In this document: one piece after another, positions 16,029-23,201 of the stretch
Position numbering within the stretch: the first letter of the stretch is position 1
Layout: each line of letters starts with the position of its first letter
From: Bacteroidales bacterium UBA6360
GTDB taxonomy: Bacteria; Bacteroidota; Bacteroidia; Bacteroidales; UBA932
Assembly (NCBI GenBank): GCA_002440085.1
Contig: DJRM01000025.1
Location: 1-47,861 of the forward strand
Length of the DNA: 47,861 nucleotides
Reading direction: 5' to 3'
The notes under the pieces: model-generated
What the model was told of the DNA's origin: nothing
The model's database searches: none
Seen by the model: only the letters and a program-made list of their open reading frames with translations
Translations under genes and position numbers: made by a program

Positions 16029-16793
16029 TTATTCAATCTTGAGGTTCAGGTCCACACCCTTGAGCACGGACTGCTTCTGAGTCTCGTCCTCCGACTTGCC
16101 GCTGCTGTACTTGTACTTTATGGATTTCTGCCCTTTGCGGGTGTCGTACTTCAACGTGAGATCGACCGTCTTGCCCTGTGTGTCAGGAAGTTCACGCAGG
16201 CTGAATGCGACCAGCGAGCGAGCGATGTAGGAACCCGCCATATAGTCGTCGCCGTTGGCATCGTGTCTGAGCACGAGGGTGTATGGGTCTTCGGGGTCGG
16301 TGCCGGTGACGAGGTTGATGTAGTGAACCCGTCCGTAGCGTCCCCAGACAGCATCGAAGCAGATATTGAGATAGCCATCCTCGATGCCGGCCGGCCAGAG
16401 GTCAACTATCGCGACATGGTCATTGCCGTACTTTTTCTCGTCCTCGGCCACGCTTCCGAGCGTCGGAACCGGCTTCTTTGTGAGTATGCTGTCGATGGTG
16501 TTGATCTCAACGACCCTGTCGAAGCCATCGCCCCCGTTTTCCTTCGTGCCCTTGCCCTTGTCGGTGATGTTCGCGAGCGCACGCACTTCCTTGCCCCCGA
16601 AAAGAGGCTTCTTGACGTTCAGCGGAAGTGCAGTGGTCTTGTCGTCGAGCTGAAGGTAAAAAGTTCCGGCGTCGTCGGTCTTGCAGGTGAGGATATAATT
16701 CGGGTAATACTTGGAGTAATCCGTCGTGTTCTTTGAGCATGACAGCGAAAGCACCGCAATCGCCGCCATAAGGATGATGTTTCTTGCTTTCAT
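16029..16793 (-). CDS. NigD-like lipoprotein
   Basis: The start gives MKARNIILMAAIAVLSLSC, a lipoprotein signal with Cys19. The first domain (about residues 28-90) reads GTFYLQLDDKTTALPLNVK then FGGKEVRALANI, the typical NigD-like OB-type domain. The second (about 115-254) has DGYLNICFDAVWG and HYINLV, as in the NigD C-terminal domain. NigD was named from a Bacteroides nigerythrin-type bacteriocin operon, where it was proposed as an immunity protein; most homologs are solitary lipoproteins of unknown function, as here. The longer frame begins at a distant Met but would lose the signal peptide. A family A repeat lies upstream. Confidence 0.82.
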   Translation of the reverse strand: MKARNIILMAAIAVLSLSCSKNTTDYSKYYPNYILTCKTDDAGTFYLQLDDKTTALPLNVKKPLFGGKEVRALANITDKGKGTKENGGDGFDRVVEINTIDSILTKKPVPTLGSVAEDEKKYGNDHVAIVDLWPAGIEDGYLNICFDAVWGRYGRVHYINLVTGTDPEDPYTLVLRHDANGDDYMAGSYIARSLVAFSLRELPDTQGKTVDLTLKYDTRKGQKSIKYKYSSGKSEDETQKQSVLKGVDLNLKIE

Positions 16794-16852
16794 AATATTC
16801 GTATTTTTCAATTTCCGAATATATAATCCCACTTTTTCAAAACATTGCATCC

Positions 16853-16973
16853 AAAATTTAAGAAAAAGCGATCTGCCGCGTTGCACGTCTTGCCAAAATC
16901 CTCACAACCATCAGGTTGCTGCGGTATTTGGCTTCGCCGTGCGCCTTGCATCTCATCTTTTTCTTGAAATTTT
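16853..16973 (+). repeat. Intergenic structured repeat, family A, copy 2
   Basis: Long outer arms, AAAATTTAAGAAAAAG (from 16853) and CTTTTTCTTGAAATTTT (to 16973), are complementary with one bulge. The inner stem pairs GCCAAA with TTTGGC around ATCCTCACAACC-ATCA-GGTTGCTGCGG. It separates the thioesterase stop (16996) from the NigD-like start (16793). Confidence 0.8.
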
Positions 16974-16995
16974 GCTCCCGGGAGTTTATTTCAGG

Positions 16996-17742
16996 CTACC
17001 TTGACTCTATGTGTGCGAGAATACTGAGAGTACCATCCTCCTTTTTGATCGCCATGCGGTACTTGGCGATTTCGTCTGAGCTGTCCGGCTCCCGAAGGCT
17101 GAATACGTTGAGTACATCGCCATAGACGGATTCCTTGACGAAATGGATGTCGACACGGATGTGACGGTCGGCGGCGACGAGTTCAATAGGCAGTTCGTCG
17201 GCGAGGAGGTCGATGTAGCGGAGGGTGTTCATGTGACGGTTGAAGTCTATGTCCATGTACTTGACCTTGTGCGAAGAACATGGCTCGGCTTCAAAAGGAC
17301 GCAGTTTCACCGGAGACGCGCACGGCAGCGGTTTGTCCGTGACGGTGTGCCCGGCGATGTCCGCAATCTTCGCCATAGGCGCAAGCCTTCTCTGCGCGAA
17401 GTCGATGAGGCACCAGTTCGACACGGCGCGTCCGAAGCATTCCCCCTCGGAGTCCAGAAAGCGGAAGCATCGGGTCGTCGTCAGCGACGCATATTCCGTA
17501 ACCCATGTCTCCACGGTGTATTCCTCCTGCTCCAGCGGCCTGCGGTCAAGTTCCACCGCCAGCCTCGACAGCACCCATCCGAGGTTCATCCCCGACAACA
17601 CGTCAATCCCGAACCCGTTCACCCGGGCATCCTCCCCCGCCGTGTTCAGAATTGCGTTCACAATCGTCGAAAAGCGCGCCTTCCCGGTAAAGTCAATCTC
17701 CTGCGGAATTACCGTATATTTATAGTGTCTCGGTTCCATCAT
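16996..17742 (-). CDS. Acyl-ACP thioesterase (FatA/FatB family)
   Basis: The enzyme hydrolyses acyl-ACP to release fatty acids. Two hot-dog folds are seen: the first (about residues 5-125) with LGWVLSRLAVELDRRP, VETWVTEYASLTTTRCFRFL and SNWCLIDFAQRRLAP; the second (about 155-245) with YMDIDFNRHMNTLRYIDLL. That last motif carries the catalytic Asn and His expected in this family (D-x-N-x-H). Length 248 is normal for bacterial members. The ATG at 17742 is preferred over an upstream GTG. A 33-bp direct-repeat array lies upstream (17831-17929). Confidence 0.92.
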   Translation of the reverse strand: MMEPRHYKYTVIPQEIDFTGKARFSTIVNAILNTAGEDARVNGFGIDVLSGMNLGWVLSRLAVELDRRPLEQEEYTVETWVTEYASLTTTRCFRFLDSEGECFGRAVSNWCLIDFAQRRLAPMAKIADIAGHTVTDKPLPCASPVKLRPFEAEPCSSHKVKYMDIDFNRHMNTLRYIDLLADELPIELVAADRHIRVDIHFVKESVYGDVLNVFSLREPDSSDEIAKYRMAIKKEDGTLSILAHIESR

Positions 17743-17830
17743 ATGTTCCACAAACTGTCATTTACACAACTCGCCCGCCTCATCCGGCCGGGCAAAACGC
17801 CGGCAGGGCACACAAAATCCGTGCAAGATT

Positions 17831-17929
17831 GCGGGGGAAGTGCGGAATGCCGCAAGAAAAATCGCGGGGGAAATGGGTAAAATGCGAAATAAAATCGCGG
17901 GGGATTTCGGAATAAAGGACATTACATAT
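17831..17929. repeat. 33-bp direct repeats upstream of the thioesterase
   Basis: GCGGGGGA recurs at 17831, 17864 and 17897, exactly 33 bp apart, and is preceded by A-rich sequence ending AT(T/C) each time. The first two units are about 60 percent alike; the third keeps only the G-rich head. The array is roughly 90-190 bp upstream of the thioesterase start, in a 303-bp gap with no gene. Binding sites for a regulator are plausible, since 33 bp is about three helical turns. Confidence 0.6.
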
Positions 17930-18054
17930 TGATTATTCGGAATTTATCGATTATGGAATAACTCTTTTCCCATCCCGCGTGACGCCTCTGCTGTAGGTTC
18001 ATGACAGTTTTATGCATATGTAAACATATGGTAGCCAAGGCACAGCACAAAACA

Positions 18055-18387
18055 TTACACTATTGTGTGTTCGGGCACAATCTCGACCCTCATGCCGAGG
18101 GCATTGATAATTCTGTAGAATGTACCGACGCTCGGAATTATTGTGCCCTTCTCGACTCTTGAGATATAGGATTTAGATGCGTTTATCCTGTCGGCGACCT
18201 CACTCTGCGTCATCCTCGCTTCTTTTCTCGCCTCCAAAATAATCTGACCGGAATAGAAATCGTATGCCCGTTCCTCAGCCAACGCCCGCTCCGGTGTGCC
18301 GACAGTGCCGAACTCCCTGTCGAGAACAGCGTCATAATCAACGATTTGATGATTGTTTGTCTGCATAGTACTCATTCTTAATTTCAT
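18055..18387 (-). CDS. Xre-family antitoxin (HigA-like), toxin partner truncated
   Basis: The 110-residue protein has a helix-turn-helix at about residues 50-105: ARKEARMTQSEVADRINA then KSYISRVEKGTIIPSVGT. This is the typical Xre fold with the S-Y-I-S-R-x-E-x-G signature. The N-terminal part (DYDAVLDREFGTVGTPER) matches antitoxins paired with RelE/HigB-type toxins in Bacteroidota. The reading frame upstream encodes only the first third of such a toxin (18338-18499). The start could also be the internal ATG at 18375. It probably still binds DNA and represses its own promoter; toxin neutralisation would have no local target. Confidence 0.87.
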   Translation of the reverse strand: MKLRMSTMQTNNHQIVDYDAVLDREFGTVGTPERALAEERAYDFYSGQIILEARKEARMTQSEVADRINASKSYISRVEKGTIIPSVGTFYRIINALGMRVEIVPEHTIV

Positions 18388-18499
18388 ACTTACGCCTTAG
18401 CAGAAGCAAGCCATATTTGATTTTCTCCTGCTCTTTTGGCGTCAATGTCTCCATAAAACTTTCAAAGTATCCGCCGTAGCTGACAATTCGCCGTGTCAT
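18338..18499 (-). pseudogene. Truncated HigB/RelE-type toxin
   Basis: An ATG at 18499 opens a 53-residue frame beginning MTRRIVSYGGYFESFMETLT then PKEQEKIKYGLLLLRR. This is the N-terminus of Gp49/HigB-like mRNA interferases, which normally run about 110 residues. After LLLL the sequence is no longer toxin-like and stops at 18338, inside the antitoxin gene. About 70 residues, including the catalytic half, have been lost by deletion. Confidence 0.65.
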
Positions 18500-18720
18500 T
18501 GTGCAAAATCATAAAAAATTTCAATATAATACAACCTCAATTGTAAAATAACAGCGACTCGCTCTTTGAGCCGTCACAATAATCGGAAGAAAAAGAAGAA
18601 TCGGCAAACCTAAAAAAAGAAATGCAAGATTTTTCTTTTTCTTACACTCATGTAATTTTTTCTTTACGCCAACGATAAAAATGGTGGACTATTTTCGAAA
18701 AGCGAACAAGTTTCACATTT

Positions 18721-18775
18721 GCGTGAGGGTGGGCGAAATTCGGTAAAAAAGTCCGAATTTCGCCCGCTCTCACGC
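18721..18775. promoter_or_regulatory. 55-bp palindrome upstream of ATPase gene 3
   Basis: Outer arms GCGTGAG/CTCACGC and inner arms GGGCGAAATTCGG/CCGAATTTCGCCC enclose the loop TAAAAAAGT. It ends 8 bp before the -7 box of the ATPase gene, so it covers the -33 site. A near-identical copy with the loop reversed (ACTTTTTTA) follows the gene at 20237-20289. The rest of the 310-bp gap upstream is AT-rich with no gene. Confidence 0.85.
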
Positions 18776-18783
18776 AAAATAAC

Positions 18784-18791
18784 TATATTTG
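18784..18791 (+). promoter_or_regulatory. -7 box of ATPase gene 3
   Basis: TATATTTG matches TAnnTTTG and lies 18 bp before the ATG at 18810. Confidence 0.65.
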
Positions 18792-18809
18792 CAAAAATAT
18801 TGAACTCAC

Positions 18810-20237
18810 ATGGAAATCGTAGGGCGCAAACATGAAATCAGTATGATGGAACAATTCCACCAGTCCGGACGTCCGGAATTTATCGCGCTGTATGGCAGAA
18901 GACGGGTCGGAAAGACATATCTCGTCGAGCAACTCTATAGGAATCGCCTGCATTTTTCCGTAACCGGCGTCATAGAGGGCAAAAGAAAAGATCAGGAGAC
19001 GGTCTTCATGAATGCTCTGAAACGGACAGGATATGCAGGGCCGACATTCAAGAGCTGGTACGAAGCATTCGAGATTTTGAAGGGGATTCTTGACGGAAAA
19101 ATCAGGCAGGGCGAACGTTGCGTGCTCTTCATCGATGAACTGCCATGTTTCGACACCATCAGGGCAGGTTTCGTCAAGGCATTCGGAGACTTTTGGAACG
19201 ACTGGTGCCTCAAACATCCGGAGGTTATGCTCATCGTTTGTGGAAGTGCAACCACATGGATGATAAAGAACATCATAGACAGCCACGGGGGGCTCCATAA
19301 CAGAATAACCCACGAGATGCATATTCACCCGTTTACATTAGGAGAAACTGAACAATACCTCCTCTCCAAGGGCATTGAATGGGACAGGCTCTCAATCGTT
19401 CAGATATATTCTGTTTTGGGAGGCATTCCTTACTATCTGAGCCTTATCGACAAAAATGACAGTGCGACGTTGGCGGTAGATCATCTTTTCTTCGGCAGAG
19501 ACGCCGAGCTGAAAAATGAATATGCAAGACTATTCAATTCCCTCTTCAAGACTCCGGAACCATATATGCAGATAGTCGGAATGCTATGCAAAAACCGCAG
19601 GGGAATGACACGGGACGAAATATCCTCAAAGATGCCAGGCAAAGACAACGGGCATCTCAGCGGTTATCTAGACAATCTCGTGGAATGCGACTTTCTGAGA
19701 CTTTACTATGTAAAGGACTCCAAAGGGAAGAAATTGAAGAAGACTGGGGGTATTTACCAGATAGCCGATTCTTTCACCATTTTTCACGACACATTCCTGT
19801 CATCCCCGACGACAGACCGGCACTTCTGGAGCAACCACCTTGGCTCAAGCAAAATTAACAACTGGTATGGACTGGCTTTCGAACGCATCTGCATGTATCA
19901 CATAGAACAAATCAAACAGGCTCTCGGAATCTCGTCCATCAGTACGGAATATTACAGTTGGAGAAGCCGTCAGATGGAATCCGGAGCTCAGATTGACATG
20001 GTGATAGAACGCGCCGACCGAATAATAAATGTCTGTGAGATGAAATATTCCGAAGCTGAGTATTCAATCCAGAAAGACGAAGACATGAAACTCAGGAACA
20101 GAGTGAGTGCCTTCCGAGAAGAATCCGGAACAAAGTATCCTATCCACAAGACAATCGTGACGACCTTTGGCCTCAAACGCAACGCATATTCAACGGCAAT
20201 CAACGAGGTCGTGACTATGGACGACCTGTTCAAATAG
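18810..20237 (+). CDS. AAA+ ATPase with DUF234-type nuclease-like C-terminus (paralog 3)
   Basis: The start MEIVGRKHE aligns with both paralogs. Walker A GRRRVGKT is at residues 29-36; the Walker B region is VLFIDELPCFDT, where the usual ExPWxD reads ELPCFD. The sensor-like IVCGSATTWMIKN follows. A winged-helix part (MTRDEISSKMPGKDNGHLSG) precedes the C-terminal motif QIDMVIERADRIINVCEMKY, with D...ExK intact. Unlike the other two copies it is on the plus strand and is bracketed by inverted palindromes, the second of which shares the final G of the TAG stop. This gives it the look of a self-contained cassette. Biochemical function is unknown. Confidence 0.86.
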   Translation: MEIVGRKHEISMMEQFHQSGRPEFIALYGRRRVGKTYLVEQLYRNRLHFSVTGVIEGKRKDQETVFMNALKRTGYAGPTFKSWYEAFEILKGILDGKIRQGERCVLFIDELPCFDTIRAGFVKAFGDFWNDWCLKHPEVMLIVCGSATTWMIKNIIDSHGGLHNRITHEMHIHPFTLGETEQYLLSKGIEWDRLSIVQIYSVLGGIPYYLSLIDKNDSATLAVDHLFFGRDAELKNEYARLFNSLFKTPEPYMQIVGMLCKNRRGMTRDEISSKMPGKDNGHLSGYLDNLVECDFLRLYYVKDSKGKKLKKTGGIYQIADSFTIFHDTFLSSPTTDRHFWSNHLGSSKINNWYGLAFERICMYHIEQIKQALGISSISTEYYSWRSRQMESGAQIDMVIERADRIINVCEMKYSEAEYSIQKDEDMKLRNRVSAFREESGTKYPIHKTIVTTFGLKRNAYSTAINEVVTMDDLFK

Positions 20238-20289
20238 CGTGAGGGCGGGCGAAATTCGGACTTTTTTACCGAATTTCGCCCGCTCTCAC
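20237..20289. repeat. 53-bp palindrome directly after ATPase gene 3
   Basis: GCGTGAG-GGC-GGGCGAAATTCGG, loop ACTTTTTTA, then CCGAATTTCGCCC-GCT-CTCAC. It is the inverse of the copy at 18721-18775, differing at one arm position and lacking the last two bases. Its first base is the last base of the stop codon. It could work as a bidirectional terminator as well as a recognition site. Confidence 0.85.
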
Positions 20290-20318
20290 AAGTTGCCAAG
20301 TAAGACACGAAATCCTGC

Positions 20319-20367
20319 ATCAGATTTGTCTTTGATTTTCGAGTATAGATTTCTTTTGGAAGAAGAA
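20319..20367 (+). repeat. Partial copy of the long-hairpin element at 21064-21236
   Basis: CAGATTTG(T/C)CTTTGATTTT and the following CGAGTATAGATTTCTTTTGG plus AAGAAG match 21096-21143 with only about two differences. Only the left arm is present. It lies in the rubrerythrin upstream region. Confidence 0.75.
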
Positions 20368-20383
20368 ATCCGATTATTATGAT

Positions 20384-20391
20384 TATTTTTG
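20384..20391 (+). promoter_or_regulatory. -7 box of rubrerythrin
   Basis: TATTTTTG matches TAnnTTTG and lies 26 bp upstream of the ATG at 20418. No clear TTTG was found at the -33 position. Confidence 0.55.
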
Positions 20392-20417
20392 CAGAAGACA
20401 ATTAACATCTTATAATT

Positions 20418-20957
20418 ATGGCAACAAAGTATTCCGGAACCCGGACCGAGAAAAATCTGGAGGCGGCTTTCGCCGGCGAATCACAGGCACGCAACAAATA
20501 CACCTATTTCGCGTCAAAGGCGAAGAAGGAGGGCTTCGAGCAGATAGCGGCGCTGTTCCTTGAGACGGCCGAGAACGAGAAGGAACACGCGAAGCTCTGG
20601 TTCAAGGAGCTTAACGGCATAGGCGACACGGCGCAGAACCTCGCGGCCGCCGCCGATGGAGAAAACTACGAATGGACAGACATGTACGAGGGATTTGCAA
20701 AGACCGCCGAAGAGGAGGGCTTCCCGGAACTCGCCGCAAGGTTCCGTGGAGTCGCAGCCATCGAGAAGCGCCACGAGGAACGCTACCGGGCACTTCTGAA
20801 GAATGTCGAGACTGCGGCCGTCTTCGAGAGGTCAGAGGTCAAAGTATGGGAATGCCGCAACTGCGGTCACATCGTAGTTGGCACTAAAGCCCCTGAAGTA
20901 TGCCCTGTCTGCGCACACCCGAAGGCATATTTCGAGATTCACAAGGAAAACTATTGA
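20418..20957 (+). CDS. rbr: Rubrerythrin
   Basis: Rubrerythrin is a cytoplasmic di-iron peroxidase that protects anaerobes from hydrogen peroxide. The N-terminal four-helix bundle has the iron ligands in FAGESQARNKYTYF, LETAENEKEHAKLW and VAAIEKRHEERY (E-x-x-H patterns). The C-terminal rubredoxin domain (about residues 140-179) has two Cys-x-x-Cys knuckles: WECRNCGHIV and CPVCAHPKAYFE. Length 179 is slightly shorter than the typical 190. It has its own -7 box and a clear terminator, so it is probably monocistronic and may be redox regulated. Confidence 0.97.
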   Translation: MATKYSGTRTEKNLEAAFAGESQARNKYTYFASKAKKEGFEQIAALFLETAENEKEHAKLWFKELNGIGDTAQNLAAAADGENYEWTDMYEGFAKTAEEEGFPELAARFRGVAAIEKRHEERYRALLKNVETAAVFERSEVKVWECRNCGHIVVGTKAPEVCPVCAHPKAYFEIHKENY

Positions 20958-20982
20958 CGACGCAACATTCCTGACTGACATG

Positions 20983-21024
20983 AAGGCAGCGCCGGCGGTT
21001 TCTCGTCGGGGCTGCCTTGTTTTA
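20983..21024 (+). terminator. Rho-independent terminator of rubrerythrin
   Basis: AAGGCAGC (20983-20990) pairs with GCTGCCTT (21011-21018), followed by GTTTTAT. The hairpin begins 25 bp after the stop codon. Confidence 0.75.
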
Positions 21025-21063
21025 TCTTGGCACGAGCATCGAATTTGAAGAATCAGGCTTTCA

Positions 21064-21236
21064 AGCAGTTAAGAAACGTAAAAAAAATAAACTGCCTCAG
21101 ATTTGCCTTTGATTTTCGAGTATAGATTTCTTTTGGAAGAAGGAGTGTACTGGATGTACACGACTGATGAGAAAAGGAATCTAGGCCGAAAAGAATGATA
21201 AAGATGATGCAGGTTATTTTTTGAAGGTTTCTAAGC
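21064..21236. mobile_element. Long imperfect hairpin, MITE-like
   Basis: The outer arms (about 21067-21095 and 21208-21234) are complementary with few mismatches, around AAATAAACTGC and GCAGGTTATTTTTT. Inner arms (about 21110-21134 and 21171-21195) also pair. The tip contains TGTAC-TGGA-TGTAC. No reading frame is present. A partial copy sits 0.8 kb upstream. The family is not named here; the shape fits a non-autonomous transposon or a structured RNA. The rest of the 408-bp gap to 21366 shows only GC-rich short hairpins. Confidence 0.6.
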
Positions 21237-21365
21237 GGGACGACATAGATGCCGTCGGGACGGCGGTAGGCAGAGCCGGTCGCCGTCTGCCGAGTCAGTG
21301 ATTTTATAAAAAATCCAAAACTTGTGAGATTGGAGAGGGTCTTGGAAGGAATGTTCCGGGCGATG

Positions 21366-22004
21366 CTATACGGCCGGATAGACGGTTCGGATGAGGGCGA
21401 CGGCGCGAGAGGGGACGACAGACGGGTCGGAGGACATCAGGCGCATAGGGACAGGTGCGTCGCCCTTGCGATACGGCGGCTGGAAGTAGGGATAGTCGAG
21501 CAGGTGCATCCCGCAGCGCTCGTAGAAGCGGATTCTTCTGGCCGCGACGGGATTGTCTGGCGAAGGAGCCTCAACCTCGAAAACGAACGGCAGACCCTGC
21601 GCAAGAAACTCTCCTGTCACTTCCTTGAAGACCTTTTCGCCGAGACCCTGTCCGCGGACGAAGGGGCTCATCGCGAAATGTTCCCCATAAGCCATCCCGT
21701 CCAGTGCCCACCAGCTTATCATGCCTATCACACGGCATCTGCCAACGATTTCCGAGGAGGCACAGTTTGTCTTTTCCCCACCCGGATTCTGAACTTTTGA
21801 GACTGTCGCCGCATCGTCCGCATCACGACAATCGCCGACGGAATCATCCTCAATCACGGCATTATAGAAGAAGCGCCCGTCCCCGTCAACTGCCGCCCTG
21901 TGCAGCCCGACGTCGCGCCGCTCATTCTCAGGGAAACTTTCGAGCCAGATCCTCTCCGTCTCCGCATACAGCGGGCTTTCCGTATTTATCCTTATTATTT
22001 TCAT
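21366..22004 (-). CDS. GNAT-family N-acetyltransferase
   Basis: The protein begins MKIIRINTESPLYAETERIW; the ATG at 22004 is preferred over an upstream GTG. The acetyl-CoA binding region reads FAMSPFVRGQGLGEKVFKEV (the R/Q-x-x-G-x-G/A signature). A later strand-helix ends in RRIRFYERCGMHLLDYPYF, typical of the fold's C-terminus. About 35 extra residues (around GDCRDADDAATVSKVQNPG) are inserted between central strands. Substrate is unknown. It is transcribed convergently to the upstream element and downstream of the TPM gene on the same strand, with only a short family B fragment between. Confidence 0.85.
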   Translation of the reverse strand: MKIIRINTESPLYAETERIWLESFPENERRDVGLHRAAVDGDGRFFYNAVIEDDSVGDCRDADDAATVSKVQNPGGEKTNCASSEIVGRCRVIGMISWWALDGMAYGEHFAMSPFVRGQGLGEKVFKEVTGEFLAQGLPFVFEVEAPSPDNPVAARRIRFYERCGMHLLDYPYFQPPYRKGDAPVPMRLMSSDPSVVPSRAVALIRTVYPAV

Positions 22005-22017
22005 TGTCTCACAATAC

Positions 22018-22050
22018 ACTTCCCATTCGAGAGGACGGGAGGGGTCATAT
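22018..22050 (-). repeat. Fragment of intergenic repeat family B
   Basis: CACTTCCCATTCGAGAGGAC followed by GGGAGGGGTC matches the outer end of the copy at 28135-28168. Only this end is present, in the gap between the TPM and GNAT genes. Confidence 0.55.
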
Positions 22051-22063
22051 ACAAAGCGACGGG

Positions 22064-23041
22064 TCAGAATCGCGTCGAAGAACCTCCGCCACCCGTCATT
22101 CCGCCACCGAATGAACCAAACGAACCACCGCCGAATGAAGAGCCGCCGAAACCGCCGACAATCGGGCCGGAGCCGCCTCCGAGACCGGAATTGCCACCTG
22201 AATGCCGGCGAGGGATGATTTCGTCGATATAGTTTTCCTCACCGCAGCGGTTGCAGACGTATATGTTCCTCAGCCGTCCGGTCTTTCTTGTCGAAGCCGG
22301 CTCAATGATTTCGGAGCGAACATATTTCATATCTCCCGTGACTCCGCATCCCCGGCAGGTGATCGACTTCCCCATTTTCCTGCGACGTCGCTCCGGAGAC
22401 CTGAGTGCCACTACGACAAGGGCAATAAAAATGGAAAATCCCACAATCAGAAGTTCCCAAAGCATGCCGTAGTCATCGTCGTCCCAGTCGGAATCTTCGT
22501 CCGGAAGCACATCCCCCTTGAGAATCCCGTTCACAGCCGAGACACCGGCTATGAGCCCGGAACCATACTCGCCCTTTTTCATATAAGGAATCATCACATC
22601 CGCCTGTATGCGCTTGCAGTAGACATCAGGCAGCGCCCCTTCAAGACCGTATCCGGTGTTGAACACGACCTCCCTCTCCCCCGGAGCCGTCGTCAGCACT
22701 ATCAGAAGACCCTTCTCGCTGTCCTTTCCGCCGATTCCCCACTTGTTGAACAGCTCTACCCCGAACTCGTGGAGCGAGCCGTATTTTCCGTTGTCAATCG
22801 CAGGGAGCACAACGACCGCAATTTCGGACTGGAGAGAGTCCTTCGCGAAATGACAGAGAGCGTTCAGGCTGTCCTTCTGGGACGGGGAGACGACTCCCGA
22901 AAGGTCGGTGACATAGTTCCATGAGAGGATTTCTGTCTGCGGAACGGTCTCGACCGTGTATCTTGCCGGCTCGGACGATTCCTGTGCCGTGGCAGTCAGC
23001 GGAAGGAGAACTGAAAGAATGAAGACTATTAACTTTTTCAT
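22064..23041 (-). CDS. TPM-domain membrane protein with zinc-ribbon and Gly/Ser-rich tail
   Basis: A signal peptide (about residues 1-19, ending ATAQ) is followed by a TPM domain (about 40-170). Family patterns include VTDLSGVVSPSQKDSLNAL, KDSEKGLLIVLTTAPGERE and VFNTGYGLEGALPD. A membrane helix spans about 195-213. Then CRGCG...CNRCG suggests a zinc ribbon. The tail is almost only Gly, Ser and Phe. Proteins of this layout (YgcG type) are envelope proteins; some TPM domains have been linked to phosphatase activity or photosystem repair in other organisms. The role here is unknown. The start is the only ATG giving the signal peptide. Confidence 0.87.
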   Translation of the reverse strand: MKKLIVFILSVLLPLTATAQESSEPARYTVETVPQTEILSWNYVTDLSGVVSPSQKDSLNALCHFAKDSLQSEIAVVVLPAIDNGKYGSLHEFGVELFNKWGIGGKDSEKGLLIVLTTAPGEREVVFNTGYGLEGALPDVYCKRIQADVMIPYMKKGEYGSGLIAGVSAVNGILKGDVLPDEDSDWDDDDYGMLWELLIVGFSIFIALVVVALRSPERRRRKMGKSITCRGCGVTGDMKYVRSEIIEPASTRKTGRLRNIYVCNRCGEENYIDEIIPRRHSGGNSGLGGGSGPIVGGFGGSSFGGGSFGSFGGGMTGGGGSSTRF

Positions 23042-23149
23042 ACATGTTTATTTAAGGCAAAGTCCGACCGTTCCGCTCTTTGCGACAATTGGCCGGAATG
23101 ACAGAGTTGCCCTTGTTACTTACATTCTCGCGCAAAGTTACAAAAATCA

Positions 23150-23180
23150 TTTGTCCCAATCTAAAAAAGAGGTATATTTG
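23150..23180 (+). promoter_or_regulatory. Promoter of the sodium/proton antiporter
   Basis: TTTG (23150-23153) is followed after exactly 19 bp by TATATTTG (23173-23180), a full match to the Bacteroidota consensus. The ATG at 23202 is 21 bp further on. Confidence 0.8.
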
Positions 23181-23201
23181 CGCCGTTAATTATTAGTGGT
23201 T

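Noticed and set aside
15842..16036. 64-codon minus-strand frame between the NigD-like and sigma genes
   Set aside because: No ribosome-binding sequence, no similarity that I recognise, and it overlaps the end of the NigD-like gene. The 200-bp gap shows nothing else.
15882..16736. 284-codon plus-strand open frame opposite the NigD-like gene
   Set aside because: The opposite strand encodes a lipoprotein with signal peptide and NigD-type domains; this frame shows no start signal or recognisable fold.
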